Positions 22,538 to 34,799 are shown, counted from the stretch's first letter. The stretch is 64,000 nucleotides of DNA from Puccinia triticina (GCF_026914185.1 NC_070571.1:4960001-5024000); one strand, 5' to 3'. Program-made: numbers and translations. The notes: generated by a model from the letters alone, not told the origin.

Positions 22538-23459
22538 GGCCCCAATTATAAAAAGTTTTTGAAACTTTATTCAAATATATTTCTGATTGTTTTGAAGCCC
22601 AGTTCTAACTTGTTTATAGTTACATACAGGATTTCAAAAGTCATTCAAAACCTGGCCAATTATAAACCAGGCGCGCACACAGGCAATTTAGGCCTTAGTG
22701 TACAGGAATATTTGCCACCTCAACTGTTCTGCTCTACTAGGGCGCAACCAGTTGGCATGGAAACTCTACCGGGGTTTGCAACCCAGTCGGCGGGCTTGCA
22801 TCGGACGGATGCCTACCTGTTGACCTCGCCTGGCGGCCTAGACCCAGGCACCTTCAGCAAACTGGCCCTGTGCACCTTCTGTTCCAGCTTTGGCTAGACC
22901 AAAGAGCTTGAACAAGTCTCAAAAATCACATGTTGTGACACCCGGAAAATTCTGTTGGGGCTGCATCCACAGTGACTGCAGATGTGTTTGTCTGGGTGTT
23001 GCACTACAGTGTTCAAAAGTAAAGCCAACACCGTGTGAGGTCTAGCTTAACCAAGCCTCTTGAACGGAGGGGCTGAGGGACCCCGCCCAGAGGGCTCTCC
23101 GTACACCCAGGGACTCCTTTGACAAGAATCCCAATAGTGCCCCTGCGCGAGGTCAGGCCAGCGGCTGTTGGTCCAGACGTGCAGGTGGGGAGGGGATGGA
23201 ACAATGGGTGGTGGATACTATTACATACCAGGATCCCATTGAAAAGCACCACACCTTCAAGATCACATGGTACAGGAACCCATACGGTGTATTGAGACCT
23301 GTAATTGTGTGTTTGCAAATTTTAGCAAAATTCAACTTCTTTTGAGCTCAAAAAAACTTTTGAAAACCTGTATTTAACTATCAACAAGTTATAACTGACC
23401 TTCAAAACAATTGGAAATATATTTGAATAAAGTTTCAAAAGCTGTTTATAATTGGGGCC
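22538..23459. mobile_element. TIR element, GGCCCCAATTATAAA family (copy 1)
   Basis: Terminal inverted repeats over 100 bp: the left end reads GGCCCCAATTATAAAAAG..., and the right end reverse-complemented reads GGCCCCAATTATAAACAG..., both continuing TTTGAAACTTTATTCAAATA. Flanking trinucleotides are TTA and CTA. The interior holds a CCAAGCCTCTTGAACGGAGG motif and no transposase frame. The second family member is at 45145-45931. Confidence 0.7.
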
Positions 23460-24279
23460 CTATATCTCTACTGGATCACAAGAAACGCAAATCACACCTT
23501 TCATGTACCAGTTGAAACAGTCTCACAGATGGTTTCACACACAATCTCAAACTCAACAATCAAATTGCATTATTGAATTTTGTTTTCCTTTCATTAGTCT
23601 CAAGCTCCTATTTCCCATTTGCATATGTTTGATTCCTGTTTACATATCTTTGATCCTGGGAAATCCTGGAATAAATATATTTGGCACTCTTCTGCATATA
23701 AAAGGGAAATATTGTAGATAGACTGCTAAATTCACTCATCATTTTCTATGTAGGGAGGCCTCTGCCTGCCAGCAACACTGTAACTGTTCCAATCCATGGA
23801 ATGGTATTGGTTGGTATTGACCCAAAATCCAATCTGATATCTTTGGATTGGATCAGATTGGCCTACATACAAGGGATGTGCAATCTGGTGCATCGCCCCA
23901 GCAATGTGATATTACATCATATCACATCCTTTTCACTGTGATTATAGCTGCACTGTGTTATGCCACGCTACAGAACTTGTTTTGTGGAAAAAAGGGGAAA
24001 TATGCCGCTGAAGTCGGGGTAGCAGGCACCTTTTTGCGTCCTATGTGCATAGCTTTAGCGCAGATCCAATGAATGTATGCTATGCTATGCTAAAATGTAG
24101 AAACATTTGGATATGCCACATCACCTGCCACTAACCTCACTGTTACATTTGGCTGGGTGAGTAAAATAATTTCTTAGAAAATCAATGAACCCTCTGCAAT
24201 CCTTTTTTAAAACTGATTTATCAGCTCATGGTAGACACAGAAGGTTGGGGAGGGTCTGTGCAACAATATTGTTTAATCG
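23460..24279. other. Gene-free, repeat-derived
   Basis: No gene seen. Short palindromes occur around 23790-23870 (CCAATCCATGGAATGGTATTGG and GGATTGGATCAGATTGG types). Confidence 0.45.
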
Positions 24280-24594
24280 AGATCAGTGGAGGACTTCCTG
24301 TTGCAATCAGGGAGCAATCAGGGAGGCTCCCAGAGTCCCAAAGCCTAGATTTCCCTGCAATATTTGGCTCAGATCTAGGTCTGGAAGGGGTTCCCAGATT
24401 GACAGTAAGTCCTCCAGTGAGGACTTTCTGTCAATCTGAAAAGTCAGATCTGAGCCAATGGATTTACTATTTCATAGGGAAATAAATCTAGGTCCCCAAA
24501 GATCCCCAAAGTGATCCAGAGTTCCAAATTTCAGATTTCCCTGTGAAATCTGAAATTCCAGATCTATTCAAAGTTGACAGGAAGTCCTTCACTG
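24280..24594. mobile_element. Foldback MITE, GGAGGACTTCC family (copy 1)
   Basis: Starts GTGGAGGACTTCCTGTTGCAATC, has internal complementary segments (GTAAGTCCTCCAGTGAGGACTTTCTGTC at about 24411-24435) and ends TTGACAGGAAGTCCTTCACTG. Repeats of CAGATCTGAGCC/GGCTCAGATCT lie within. Related copies are at 55675-55820 and 59965-60470. Confidence 0.55.
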
Positions 24595-24884
24595 CATATA
24601 GTGATGTCAATGAATATGTAAACCAAATTCTCAAAGAAAGGGAAGACTTGAGTCTGGAGGTATGTGTTGGATTGAGTGCTCAGGGAATTAATAGAGTTCA
24701 TTACGTTTACATGGAATGAGCTAAATAGTAACTACAATAACATGTGACAGTCAATGAAGTTGAGGACTACATACATGTCACCTACATGTACCAACAGTAT
24801 GGGTAAAACAATTGCAAGCATATTTTGCAGATGTCACAGGAGGTAATTTTTAAGTTGATACAGGATCAATTTCTTTTGCTCAAG

Positions 24885-25640
24885 ATATACACAATCTGAT
24901 ACTTAACAAATCTTAGATGGAGTCCTTCTGTGTAGTTTGAAAGAAGTTTCTTGCATCCCTTGGTCAGACTCAAGTGTGATAATCCACAGAGATAAAACTA
25001 GTCAGGTTCCAGCTAACACATCTTTCATCAGCAATGAGGGAGGAGAGGTTTGGAAAACAAAAAATGTAAACCCTATCTGCCACAGGGCTGTCACAGGTGG
25101 GGTTAAAAATTTTCCAGGTGATACATTACACCTGAATTTTAGTAGATAGTTGTACACAATCTGACACTTCAAAAATCTTAAATAGAGTCCTGTTGTGCAG
25201 TTTGAAAGAAAGAAAAAGAAAGCTCAGCTAACTCTGACAATTAGGTTTGGATACTGGAATGTGTCAGATCAATTGCCTGTTGTGTGTATCTGCGATCTAA
25301 TTGTGTTTACCATCTTGGTCTGGCAAAAGATTTGAGCGGGGGCAAGTACTGGCCTTTCCGCTCCGTTCCGTGTGTGCGGGTGCCTGGAGTTGGCTACGCA
25401 AGACTCAACAATACTGAGCATCTCGTGGCGCAGTCTGAAAGAAAGCAAAAGAAACCTCGTGTAACTCTAACAATTAGATTCGGATAGGCAAGTACTTGTA
25501 CGTGACAGATGATCCAATTGCCTGTTGCACTTGTTGGATCTGATTTTGTTCACGATCTAGGTACCTGCCGGCCAGGCAAAACATTTAAGCAAAGCCATGC
25601 GTGCGAGTACTGGCCGTTCCGCTCCTCTCCGTGTGCACGT
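24885..25640. repeat. Diverged tandem repeats in the promoter of the SET gene
   Basis: Units of roughly 250 bp starting near 24885, 25150 and 25410 share ACACAATCTGA(T/C)ACTT..., a GCAGT(T/C)TGAAAGAAAG block, TAACTCT(G/A)ACAATTAG(G/A)TT, AATTGCCTGTTG and (in the last two) GTACTGGCC(T/G)TTCCGCTCC. The last unit ends about 120 bp upstream of the start codon at 25762. Confidence 0.65.
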
Positions 25641-25761
25641 TTTCTTGCAGTGCTTATAAGCGGCAGTCTCTGCGGTCTCAGAGGAGATTGTGGTTCTTCT
25701 TTCCCAGCTTCAGCGAGTTTACTTATAAGTTCCTTCAATTCCTCTCAACTTACATTTCAAA

Positions 25762-28700
25762 ATGCTAGGCGAAAGACTCAAAGTGCTAGTGCGCATTTTG
25801 ACCATCTTCGATTTACTTAACACCAATCTCTTGACCACCGCACTCGATGCAGAGCTTTCAGCATCAGTTAGGCGCCCAAGCTTGGATGAGCCTCTCATAA
25901 GTTCAAGCAGCTTCCCGCGCTCAACAGAGAATTTGAGGTCCAGTGATTTCAGTCAGACTCACAGCGAAAATCAAGTTGATAAACTGGGTGATAGCTTGAA
26001 GGCTGTCACAATACCTGAAGGCATAGAGGGAGGGGAGTCAGGAAAACCTGGAGGTATCTTCGAAAAGGACGGCAGCCATGTCGCATTGGGAGCTTCTGGT
26101 ATAGAAAGCGGGCAGCAGGCGTTAGTAGACTGAGTTTATTGATATTACTTGATGTGCACAAATTACTCAGATACATTTATCCAATTTTTTTAGTGATAAA
26201 CCCAAAGTGGGAACGCTGCTCAACGATCCGACCGAAGCAGAAAAATATGGCAAAGAGTCTAGCCTCTTTTCCTCGTCCGAAAGTCCTCTTTATAAGGAAA
26301 TTCACCCACCAGAACCTGAGCTATTCGATAATGGGTTTTACAAATCAACCTGCTTCCAAAATCTCAATCCATCCAATCCCGACGAACCAGATGAATGGTG
26401 CATACTCATCAACTCCACCATCAACCATGGCAAAGGTTGCGTTATCGTTTCCCCCGCGAAATACTTGGATGGGTTCTTTAAAGAGGGACTCAAAATATCA
26501 GATGATCCGCCAGACATTGGCGCCGCAAAGATTGTGCCCATGCCTGAAAAAGGTGGTAAGGGAGTCGTAGCTGCTCGTAAAATCGAAAGGGGTGAATATG
26601 TCCACCAGCTATACCCGGTTGTGCTGTTTCCACGCATGGACCCAGTGTGGAACACTCCCTTTGGCCAAAGTATCTTTCGACCAGCTATTGATCATCTGCC
26701 ACCCCAAACTCGGGATGCCATATTGCGTCTTGCCAGAAGGGACCAGTTTTTTACCAGTGTGATTGCAGCCAGCAGTTATGAAACCCATCACACAGTTTCA
26801 GACAAGAAACTTGATTTTGCTGCAATATATCTGGATGCCTCGTAAGTTCTGCTTGCTTTATCTTGGGGTTGGTAAATGCAGAACAAACATTTTTTTATTT
26901 TTCTTTTCCTCCCCAAACAAATGGCAAACAGGCATTACAATCATTCCTGCAAACCAAACGTATATTACTATGTTGATCCCGAGACACAACTATTGCACAT
27001 GAAGGCTTATGAGACAATTGAAGCGGGCGAGGAACTTACTATATCTTGTAAGCAATCATCGTGAATTCTGCTGACCGTGAAACTGAAATTTTGAAATCAT
27101 AGATGTTTTCCAAGAGTTGTATCAGCAAGACAGGAAAGAAAAACTGAAAGAAATCTATGGTTTTGATTGCACTTGCCCACATTGCCAGATGAGTGAAGAG
27201 CTTGTGCAGCAGTCAAATGAAAGAATTTGGAGGCTCAAGGATCTCGCTGAGCTCTCAAAAAATTCAAATCTTTATCCGAGTGAAATAAAGCAGTTTCTCA
27301 AATTTGGTGAGATGGTGAGTAGCTGTGATTATTTTTTAAGAAAAAAATTACAGAACATATGAACCGATTGAGTTCACTTATGCCTCTTACAAATACAGGA
27401 AAGAATCCCCAAGTTCATAGCCCGTGCCAGCCTGATTGCCGCCCAACTTGCCAATTCAAAAAAGGAAATGCAACAAGTTAAAGAGCATGCAGAGAAAGCC
27501 AAATTCATGGCAGGTCTGGAGGGCGGGATAAACTGGTCTGCTGCCGACGTCAAGGATTTGGAAACACTTCTCCATGAACCCGAAACTCACAGCTCTCATT
27601 TGTCATACGAAGTCAAGGGAATTGAAGGAACAGATGGAAAGAAGCCTGGCTTCTTCTCCTCGCCCAAAAAACCTGTTTATAAATACGATAAAGAAATTCC
27701 TCAAACAGAACTTGAGCCGTTAGATAAAGGGTTTTTCAAATCAACCTGCTTCCAAGATCCCGATCCATCCGACTCGGGGGAACCGAGGGAATGGTGCATA
27801 CTCATCAACCCCACAGTCAACCAGGGTAAAGGATGTGTGATTGTCACCCTCAGTAAATACTTGGACGGTTTCTTCAAAGAGGGGCTCAATCTTTCCGATG
27901 ATCCCCCCAGTTTGGGCACCGTAGAGCTTGTCACAATGGCTGACAAAGGGGACATGGTGGGAGCAGTGGCTACTCGCAAACTGGAGACGGGTGATATTGT
28001 CAAACAGAAATACCCGGTTGGATTGTTTCCAGAGGATGAGCCGATATGGAGCACCCCCTTTGGTCACAATATCCGTCGGCAAGCCGTTGATCATTTACCG
28101 CTCCAGACGCGGGCTGCCCTGTCGCGTCTTCCCGGAAAGGGTGCCACCGAGGATGAGTTCATTTCTAGCGTGGTTTCGGCCAACACTCTGTTGACCTCTC
28201 ACAAGGTTCATGGAACTTCAATTCCTTTTGCCGCGTTGTTTACGGATGTGTATGTTCTGGATTGATTTTATATATAGCCAGGACAAACAGAATGACTGAG
28301 GCCTCCTCGATCTCTTCCTGCAAAAAAGACAATTTGACAATGCCTGTAGATCCAACGTGTTGTTCTCCTTGGACGAAACAACACAGCTAATGAGTATGAA
28401 GGCCTGTGGTCCCATTGAAGCTGGCGAGGAACTTACCATACCTTGTGAGGAATTGCTTTTTTTTTTCTTTTTTTCTTTTCAAAAAAGTGGATATTTGCTT
28501 CATGGAGTGCGACTCACATATCTATCACAATCACAGACTTGATTCCAGAATATCTGCGGGCAACTCGGTACAGAGAGCTGAGGGAGATCTATGGTTTTGA
28601 TTGCACTTGCTGGCACTGTTCGCTGAGTGATGAACTTGGAGAGAAGTCAGATGACAACGTTATGCGAATCATCCAGCTGTGGCATTGGTCCAAAAAGAAA

Positions 28701-29021
28701 AATCTTTCTCCCGCTCAAGCTGAGGAGTTCGTTAAAATCAGTGAGGAGGCAAGTCTATGATCTGGCCTCATTAAATCTTGAAAACCCGATGACTTGTTGA
28801 GCTGACTTTTGCATCTTCAACAAAACAAAAAACAGGAACAAATTCCCAGACAAATAGCACTTGCACACCTGATGGCCGCTAAAGTGCACCACTCGAAGGA
28901 TGAAATTCGGAAGGCGCATTTAGAGAGGGCACAACTCATCGGGGACCTTGATGGTGGACAAAACTGGACTAAAGCTGAACGAGAAGAGTTGGAAAGGCTT
29001 CTCGGAGAGCACGAAAAGTAG
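25762..29021 (+). CDS. Tandem double-SET-domain protein with possible signal peptide
   Basis: Eight exons (25762-26120, 26194-26841, 26932-27047, 27103-27314, 27399-28249, 28329-28444, 28537-28748, 28836-29021) give 899 residues. SET proteins methylate lysines using S-adenosylmethionine. Module 1 has a G-rich SET-N segment (KGGKGVVAARKIERGE), then NHSCKPN and GEELTISY (exon 3), and a post-SET Cys cluster DCTCPHC (exon 4). Module 2 repeats this: the NHSC loop has become DNACRSN, GEELTIPY remains, and the Cys cluster is CTCWHC. Exons 3 and 6 are both 116 nt, and exons 4 and 7 both 212 nt, which proves an internal tandem duplication. Intron 7 uses a GC donor (GAG|GCAAGT). The first ~25 residues are hydrophobic and could be a signal peptide. 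It could also be two genes read through, but module 2 has no ATG exon of its own. Confidence 0.75.
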
Positions 29022-29505
29022 CGGTCCCATGATTAATCTCATGTGTTGTCCAATGTACTTTTCCAGCTTTGAATTCAGGTCAATGTGTACTAGCAAAGGT
29101 TTTTTCTTTTATGTTTTCAAGCTTATAACTAGCCATGAAGAGATCTTGTCAAGTATCAACTGAATACATGTAAATCCACTGTTTTGTGGAAACTATGTTG
29201 TGTTTTTGGCCTGTGACTACTACTTTGCTGCATGTTCATTCTGCATGAGGAGTGGGCACTTTTCTTACGGTCACTTTTGAGGATACATACTTCCGCTTGT
29301 GTGTTGCAATAGCTTGGCCTTCGACGGAAGTCCCCTCTGCGCTTGGGTTTTGAGCAGTGGCAGGATCTACTCCTTGGCTGGTGGCGATGCGCAGATCAGA
29401 CGCGGGTGAGTCAGGCTGTATGCCCATGCAGAGTGGGCCGCGCTGTGAAAACACCCATCCCCCGCCTACACAGCCCGAGCACTTCTCCATCCAACCACCA
29501 CAACA
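29022..29505. other. Intergenic, no gene
   Basis: 3' flank of the SET gene and promoter of the F-BAR gene; a CA-rich leader (CCAACCACCACAACA) directly precedes the ATG at 29506. Confidence 0.5.
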
Positions 29506-32500
29506 ATGTCTCGCCCTTCATCCCGAAACCACCACAGCGACAAACCAAGCCACTCCAGATCAAACTCACGCCGCTCGTCGGTCACCAACAGCCAGCAGCC
29601 GCACATCCCACCCGACCCATACTCCTTCTGCAACTCATTCTGGGGGGAGTACGGCTACGACGCACTGCAGAACAAGAACAGACACTCCTCCAAACTCCTC
29701 GAAGAGCTCAGACTATGGTACAAGGAACGGGCGGCGATCGAAGAGGACTACGCCAAGCGGCTCACCAAACTCACCAAAAACCCCCTCTTCGAATTCCACT
29801 CCTCCAGCAACAACAGCACCAACAACGAGCTCGAAGTCGGCGGGATCAAGCGAGCACTCGAAACCGTCAGGGATACCACCAGACAGAGCGCCCACTCCCA
29901 CCTCGAACTGGCCGGCACCATCAGGACGGCCCTCGAGAAAAAGCTCGCCGAATTCGTCACCAGGAGGGAAGGACTCAAGAAAAACGTACGAACCACTCAC
30001 TCTCTCGTCTCACTACGGATGGCTGATCCCCTCTCTTAGCCTCAAGCTGCAATCGAGCGACTACACAAGAAAAAATCAGAACTCGTCGAACTCACCGAAA
30101 AAGTTGAGCACACATCACCCACTAAATTCTTACAGCAAGAAACGCACCGCTCACGCCGATCCTAACTCACAGTCGCGCAAGAAGTACGAAGCAAACGCGA
30201 TCGCCGTCAACGGATTATCCGCCCAGACACATCTCGTCCAAGGTCGCGATTATGACAAAGTGACGGCAAAACTAGAGAAAGCGCAGCAGAACGTTCAGAT
30301 GGATGGTAAGCTTACAGTCAGTATAAATACTCCACGTGAGATCTTACCCTCCCCATTTCCTGTGTATCTAGAGCGAGAATATCGTTCACACGTCAAAAAT
30401 CTGAAGGAAACAACAGCCGAATGGAACATGCAGTGGAAAGGATACTGCGATGTCAGTGTTTTCTTTTTTTTTTTTGCTGTCCTTGGTGCTTTGACGCACG
30501 GTGGTTCACAAGGAAAAGCTCACCATCCGACTTGCTTTCTAGCTCGTACAAGATCTTGAAGAGGAGCGCATCGATTTCATTCGGACTTCGTTTTGGGATT
30601 ATGCGAATGGAGTCTCCACAATCTGTGTTGTGGATGATGAGGTATGCAGCCCCACTCCGTCTGTCAAAAAAATGCTTAGCTCATTCATCTATCCTTGATC
30701 ATAGCAATGTGAAATTATCCGGAAAGCTCTAGAGCGATGCGATACCGCCCAAGACGTGGCTGAATTTGTTAGGCAGGCTCGTACGGGGAGCGACATTTAC
30801 GGTAAGTACCGGTCCACAACTCGCCCCTTTTGTTACACAGACATTGAATCTCGAATGTCTCAACAGTTGCGCCTGAATACGTCAATTATGCCCGAGGGGA
30901 ACAAACTCCATACAGTCGCGCACCTGCAGTACAGGCTAACTTTGTCAGATCATCCATCCGCAATCCACGCGCTGCCCCTTCAACCACCAACATCCAAGAT
31001 CTGGCACATGCCATCCGCTCCGGTTCATCCTCACCAACCGATCCCATCCTTCCACCTCCCACCGCCAGCCGATCCACTTCTAAGGCTGCAGTCAAGAGAG
31101 GCGGAGCCATCGCCGATGCCGTGGCTGCCAATTCATTCACCAATGGTGATCCCAACCCCGGGCTCGTTCCTCGAGCCTCCATCTCCCGCTCTTCCATGGG
31201 CGCATCAATCTCCCGAGCCGCTTCCCCTGCAGAGGCCATGGCTCAAGTCGTAGGCAGCAGCACGAGCGACAGTCTGAACAGTCGGCTGAGCACCCAAAGT
31301 AACCTTCATCAAAGCACCGCTACTGCCCCCTCCGTCCCGCCACCTCAACAACATTTCCCCAGCAACCATGCACCATCACAACCGACCAACCCAAGACAAC
31401 ACCACGAGCCAAATATTCCCAAACAGGAGCCCACCGGACCTCCTCCGCCACCGGCATCCGCCAAGCCTGCCAATCGTTATGCACCAGGCTATGCGAATAA
31501 AGAGCCAGCGCATCCCGCCAACGGCTTGCCTGCCCCATCCAACCGGCCTGCATCTCGGGCGTCAACCAACGGCGGAATCCAGCCACCCTCGGTGCCTGCA
31601 GAAAATGGGCAAGTCGATCCATTGGTGGCAGCCCTAGAAAAGCTGCGATCAACCCCGTCGATCAGCTCCTTCCGTCGGTCACCTGCGCCCAGCGCGACCC
31701 CTGCCCGGGCACGTCCGAATGACGAGCACGATGGTCGTCGATCAACCTTAAACCAGCCGTCCTTGAACGGCCAGCACAACCGAGCCAGCTCGCCCGCGCC
31801 GAGTGCCCGTCGGTCAACCTTAGACCAGCCGTTCTCCTCTTCCTCCCATGACCCTTACAAACGTTCTCATTCGCCTGCAGTCAGCACTCGCCGATCGACC
31901 CTGAACGAGCCCCAGTCCGGCAACATGTATCAACGCGCCAGCTCGCCGGGCGCGCGTAGGATGACGCTGGAACAGCCCGGCTCGTATGATCCTTACAAGC
32001 GCTCGAGCTCGCCAGCCGTCTCTGGCTCGATGATGAAGCCGCCCAACGACATGCGTTCGAACGGGGGCCGGAGCCCAAGCCCGCAGCCTCATGGGGGATA
32101 CAACCGGGGCGGCGCGCCCTCGCCGGCCCCTTCGAGCACCGGCATGTCCTACCAACACCAGCCAACACAGGCTTCCCACCCGACGGCCCAACAGCAACAT
32201 CCGGCGCGCCAGCAAAGCTACGGTCATCCCACGTCGCGGTCGATGCCCATGGGGGTGGCGTTGGATGCCCGGGGCGGGGTGGTGGAGCAGGCCGGCGGGG
32301 GAGAGCCTCCGAAAGCGAGCCACCAACACTCGCACAGCCAGTCGTCATCGATGGCCATGATATCCTCGCCAACATCATACTCGGGCAGCACCTCGCAGAC
32401 CCCGTTCCGGGTGAGCCAACCCCACGCCCACAATCCGCCGGTCCACTCCCAGCCCCCCACGGGCTACGGCGCACCCCGGCCGCCTCAGCACTACGGATAT

Positions 32501-33210
32501 GCAGGCCAGCAACCACCGACCGCCCAGCAGCCGCCGCCTCAGTCGACCACCCCCGCGCCCCCCGCGTCGGCTTACCAGCAGCAGGCCCAGCAGCCCGCCG
32601 CTGGCCCTCCGCCTTCCCAGTACTCCATGCCCCCCTCCCAGTCCCAGCAGCCCTTCGGCGCCCAGCAACACTCGTACTATAACGCCCCTCAGCCCCCCGC
32701 TTCCCCCCAACCCCTGCAAGCTAATCAGCCTATCCACCGTACATCCAGCGTCTACTCCCAGCCTGGGCATCCTCCCCCTCAACAGCAACAACCTCAACAG
32801 CAGCAGCAGCAGCCTTACTATCAACAACCCTCCCAACAACAACAGCAGCAGCAGCCTCAGCCTCACGCTCAACAACCCGCTCAAAACCCCTCCCCGACCG
32901 GCAACTACACCGACTCGGGCCAGCCTATTCTCTTCTACGGTACGGTTCTATTCATCCCCTAGACCATCAAAAAACCCCGCAGAGAAACTAACGAAGCAGG
33001 GGTTGTGTAGTGAGAGCGCTGTATGATTATGCAGCAACGATGCCCGAGGAGTTCTCGTTCCAAGCAAACGACGTCATCGCTATCACCCAGACCGACCCCG
33101 ATGGATGGTGGCAGGGCGAGCTCGTCGACGAGTTCAAGCGGAACCTGAACGCCAGAAACGGCCATCGCGGCAACGTCCTCCCGAGCAACTTCGTCGAGCC
33201 TCTCCATTAA
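29506..33210 (+). CDS. F-BAR and SH3 domain protein, Cdc15/Imp2/Hof1 type
   Basis: A membrane-bending scaffold expected at the cytokinetic ring or sites of polar growth. Eight exons (29506-29985, 30040-30102, 30173-30305, 30372-30451, 30543-30641, 30705-30801, 30867-32939, 33011-33210) give 1074 residues, all phases consistent. The F-BAR domain covers ~38-300: FCNSFWGEYGYDALQNK, the YKERAAIEEDYAKRL basic helix, KKYEANAIAVNGLSAQTHLVQGRDYDK and FIRTSFWDYANGVSTICV. Then come about 650 residues of disordered Ser/Pro-rich then Gln/Pro-rich sequence with repeated RRSTL(N/D)QP-type motifs (~500-600). The SH3 domain is at ~1010-1074 (RALYDYAATMPEEFSFQAND, DGWWQGEL, GNVLPSNFVEPLH). Homologues in yeasts carry the same order. 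Gene naming between Cdc15, Imp2 and Hof1 cannot be settled from one sequence. Confidence 0.9.
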
Positions 33211-34009
33211 ACCCCTCTTTATCTTGTCGTTTGTTTTGTTTGATGTTTTGTGGGTCGTTTTTGGAGCGGTTCGGTGTGCTCGTGGTCTCCGGTTTCTCGT
33301 CGTTGTTTTCTGCTCTTGCTCGCGTTCTCTGGCCGTCCGAATCGGCCCTCTCTCAGCCCATCCTCTCTCTCTGCCTCTCTCTCTGCCTCTCTCTCTCTGC
33401 CTCTCTGACCCACACGCTATCCCCTTGTTGTGTCGGCCAACACATGAAAACATGCATTGGCGCCCAGCGTGGGTGCATCTGATTCTGTCCATGTACATAT
33501 GGCCATGTTATGTAGTAGTATCGAATATAGTATATCTGTTTTTGGGTGCGGTTGGGGAGGCGGGAAAAATTAAGGTGTCTGCTGAGCTCTTGAGCCAATT
33601 GTGAGTTCAGAGAGACCACCGTGTGGAGCGCACACAGTGCCGAGTTCCGAGGGGTCCTTCATGCAGATATTGCTGGCTATGGAGGACCACCATCCATGCG
33701 TTGTACAGATGTTTTGTCTCGAGCAACCGTTTTATTCATCATTACAAAGAGACTCCGGTGCGGCTTGCAACCAGACACAAGAGGCGCGGCAGATGGCGCA
33801 CATCTTCAATACTTCATGACAAAATGCAGCTTTTTTGTTTTTATAAGGTATTTACATATGCAAAACAACAGCACAAGAATAAGACGAGAAGAGCTTTGAT
33901 ACAAGGATCTACGTGGAACAAATACAAGATAGATGGTGGTGTCGGCCAGTGACGATAGAGGAAGTGGAGATAAGCCAGTCGGCCTGCGGCTCATGCAAGA
34001 AGGCGGTAT
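33211..34009. other. Intergenic between convergent genes
   Basis: Holds a CT-rich microsatellite with CTCTCTGC units at about 33361-33407. No gene was seen; the F-BAR gene and the minus-strand secreted-protein gene converge here. Confidence 0.55.
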
Positions 34010-34645
34010 CTAAGTGGCGGAAGCCTTGCTGTTCGATGAGCTGTCCGCTTGTGCAGCTGAGGCGCTAGGATCAGCGTCGGCTTTTGGCGGAGCATCATCG
34101 GCGGGCTTTGGCGGGCCGTCATCGGTGGCTTTGGCCTGCGCATCAGCGCCGGCTAGGTGAGCATCAGCAGAGGAATCTGCGCCGGAACCGGCTGCACTGG
34201 CGCCGACGATCGGCGCAGACGGGCCGCCATGGATGACGACTGCTCCGACGGGGTGTGGGGGGAACGGGCCGCCTGGTAGGGGAGGGAGTGGCCCGCCTAG
34301 GCCGATGCCTGCGCCTAGCCCCGCATGGAGGGCGCCCACCACGGGGCCAACTGCGCCGAGTGCTGCGCCCACGATGCCGCCGGCCGCATGCAAACCGGCG
34401 CCGAGTGCGGCTCCGGGACCAGGACCGGCCAGCACGGGAACAGGGCCCGGGCCAGGCGCGCCAAGCGGGAGTGCCCGCCGGTCCAGCGGCTTCTCGGCCG
34501 GCGCTCGGCGCCCTTTCGTCGGGAAGTAGTGCGCCCCATTCGCCTCCCGCGTGTCCAGGCTTAGCGGGGACGTCCATACTCCATTTGCAGACAGGACGAT
34601 CTGGCTGATGATGACCATCATCGAACTCACGTTCATCTTCAACAT
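34010..34645 (-). CDS. Gly/Ala/Pro-rich secreted protein
   Basis: Family not recognised. 211 residues from the ATG at 34645; the open frame extends upstream to 34729, but the internal start directly opens a signal peptide (MLKMNVSSMMVIISQIVLSANG) and is preferred. A spacer to about residue 65 ends in dibasic sites (GRR, DRR) that could be Kex2 sites. It is followed by a Gly/Ala/Pro/Val/Leu-rich stretch without charges (~70-150) and a C-terminal Ala/Asp/Ser/Lys-rich region (~160-211). There is no cysteine. The composition suggests a structural cell-wall or haustorial matrix protein rather than an enzyme, which is inference. Strong GC bias in the low-complexity part creates long antisense frames that are not genes. 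Confidence 0.65.
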   Translation of the reverse strand: MLKMNVSSMMVIISQIVLSANGVWTSPLSLDTREANGAHYFPTKGRRAPAEKPLDRRALPLGAPGPGPVPVLAGPGPGAALGAGLHAAGGIVGAALGAVGPVVGALHAGLGAGIGLGGPLPPLPGGPFPPHPVGAVVIHGGPSAPIVGASAAGSGADSSADAHLAGADAQAKATDDGPPKPADDAPPKADADPSASAAQADSSSNSKASAT

Positions 34646-34786
34646 CGTGCTGGCTTTTCGGGATCGAGCTGAGGCGATGGTCAGTGTCAAGCAAGACACG
34701 TGTATATTACCAAACGAGTAAAATTTCACTCACGGGAGAACAGGTGGCTCGGGTTAGTGAGCCTTGTTGGATTGTGTTGACGCCGG

Positions 34787-34796
34787 AGTATATACA
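34787..34796 (-). promoter_or_regulatory. TATA box of the Gly/Ala-rich secreted-protein gene
   Basis: GTATATACTC on the minus strand, about 145 bp before the start codon. A likely 5'-UTR intron donor (GTGAGTGAAA) lies at about 34734, before the ATG. Confidence 0.4.
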
Positions 34797-34799
34797 GAG

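Noticed and set aside
29343..30559. Plus-strand frames of 227 and 400 residues overlapping the F-BAR gene start
   Set aside because: They lie out of frame with the F-BAR domain and run through its introns.
31820..32884. Long minus-strand frames opposite the F-BAR gene
   Set aside because: They mirror the Ser/Pro/Gln-rich low-complexity coding region and have no domain or splice support.
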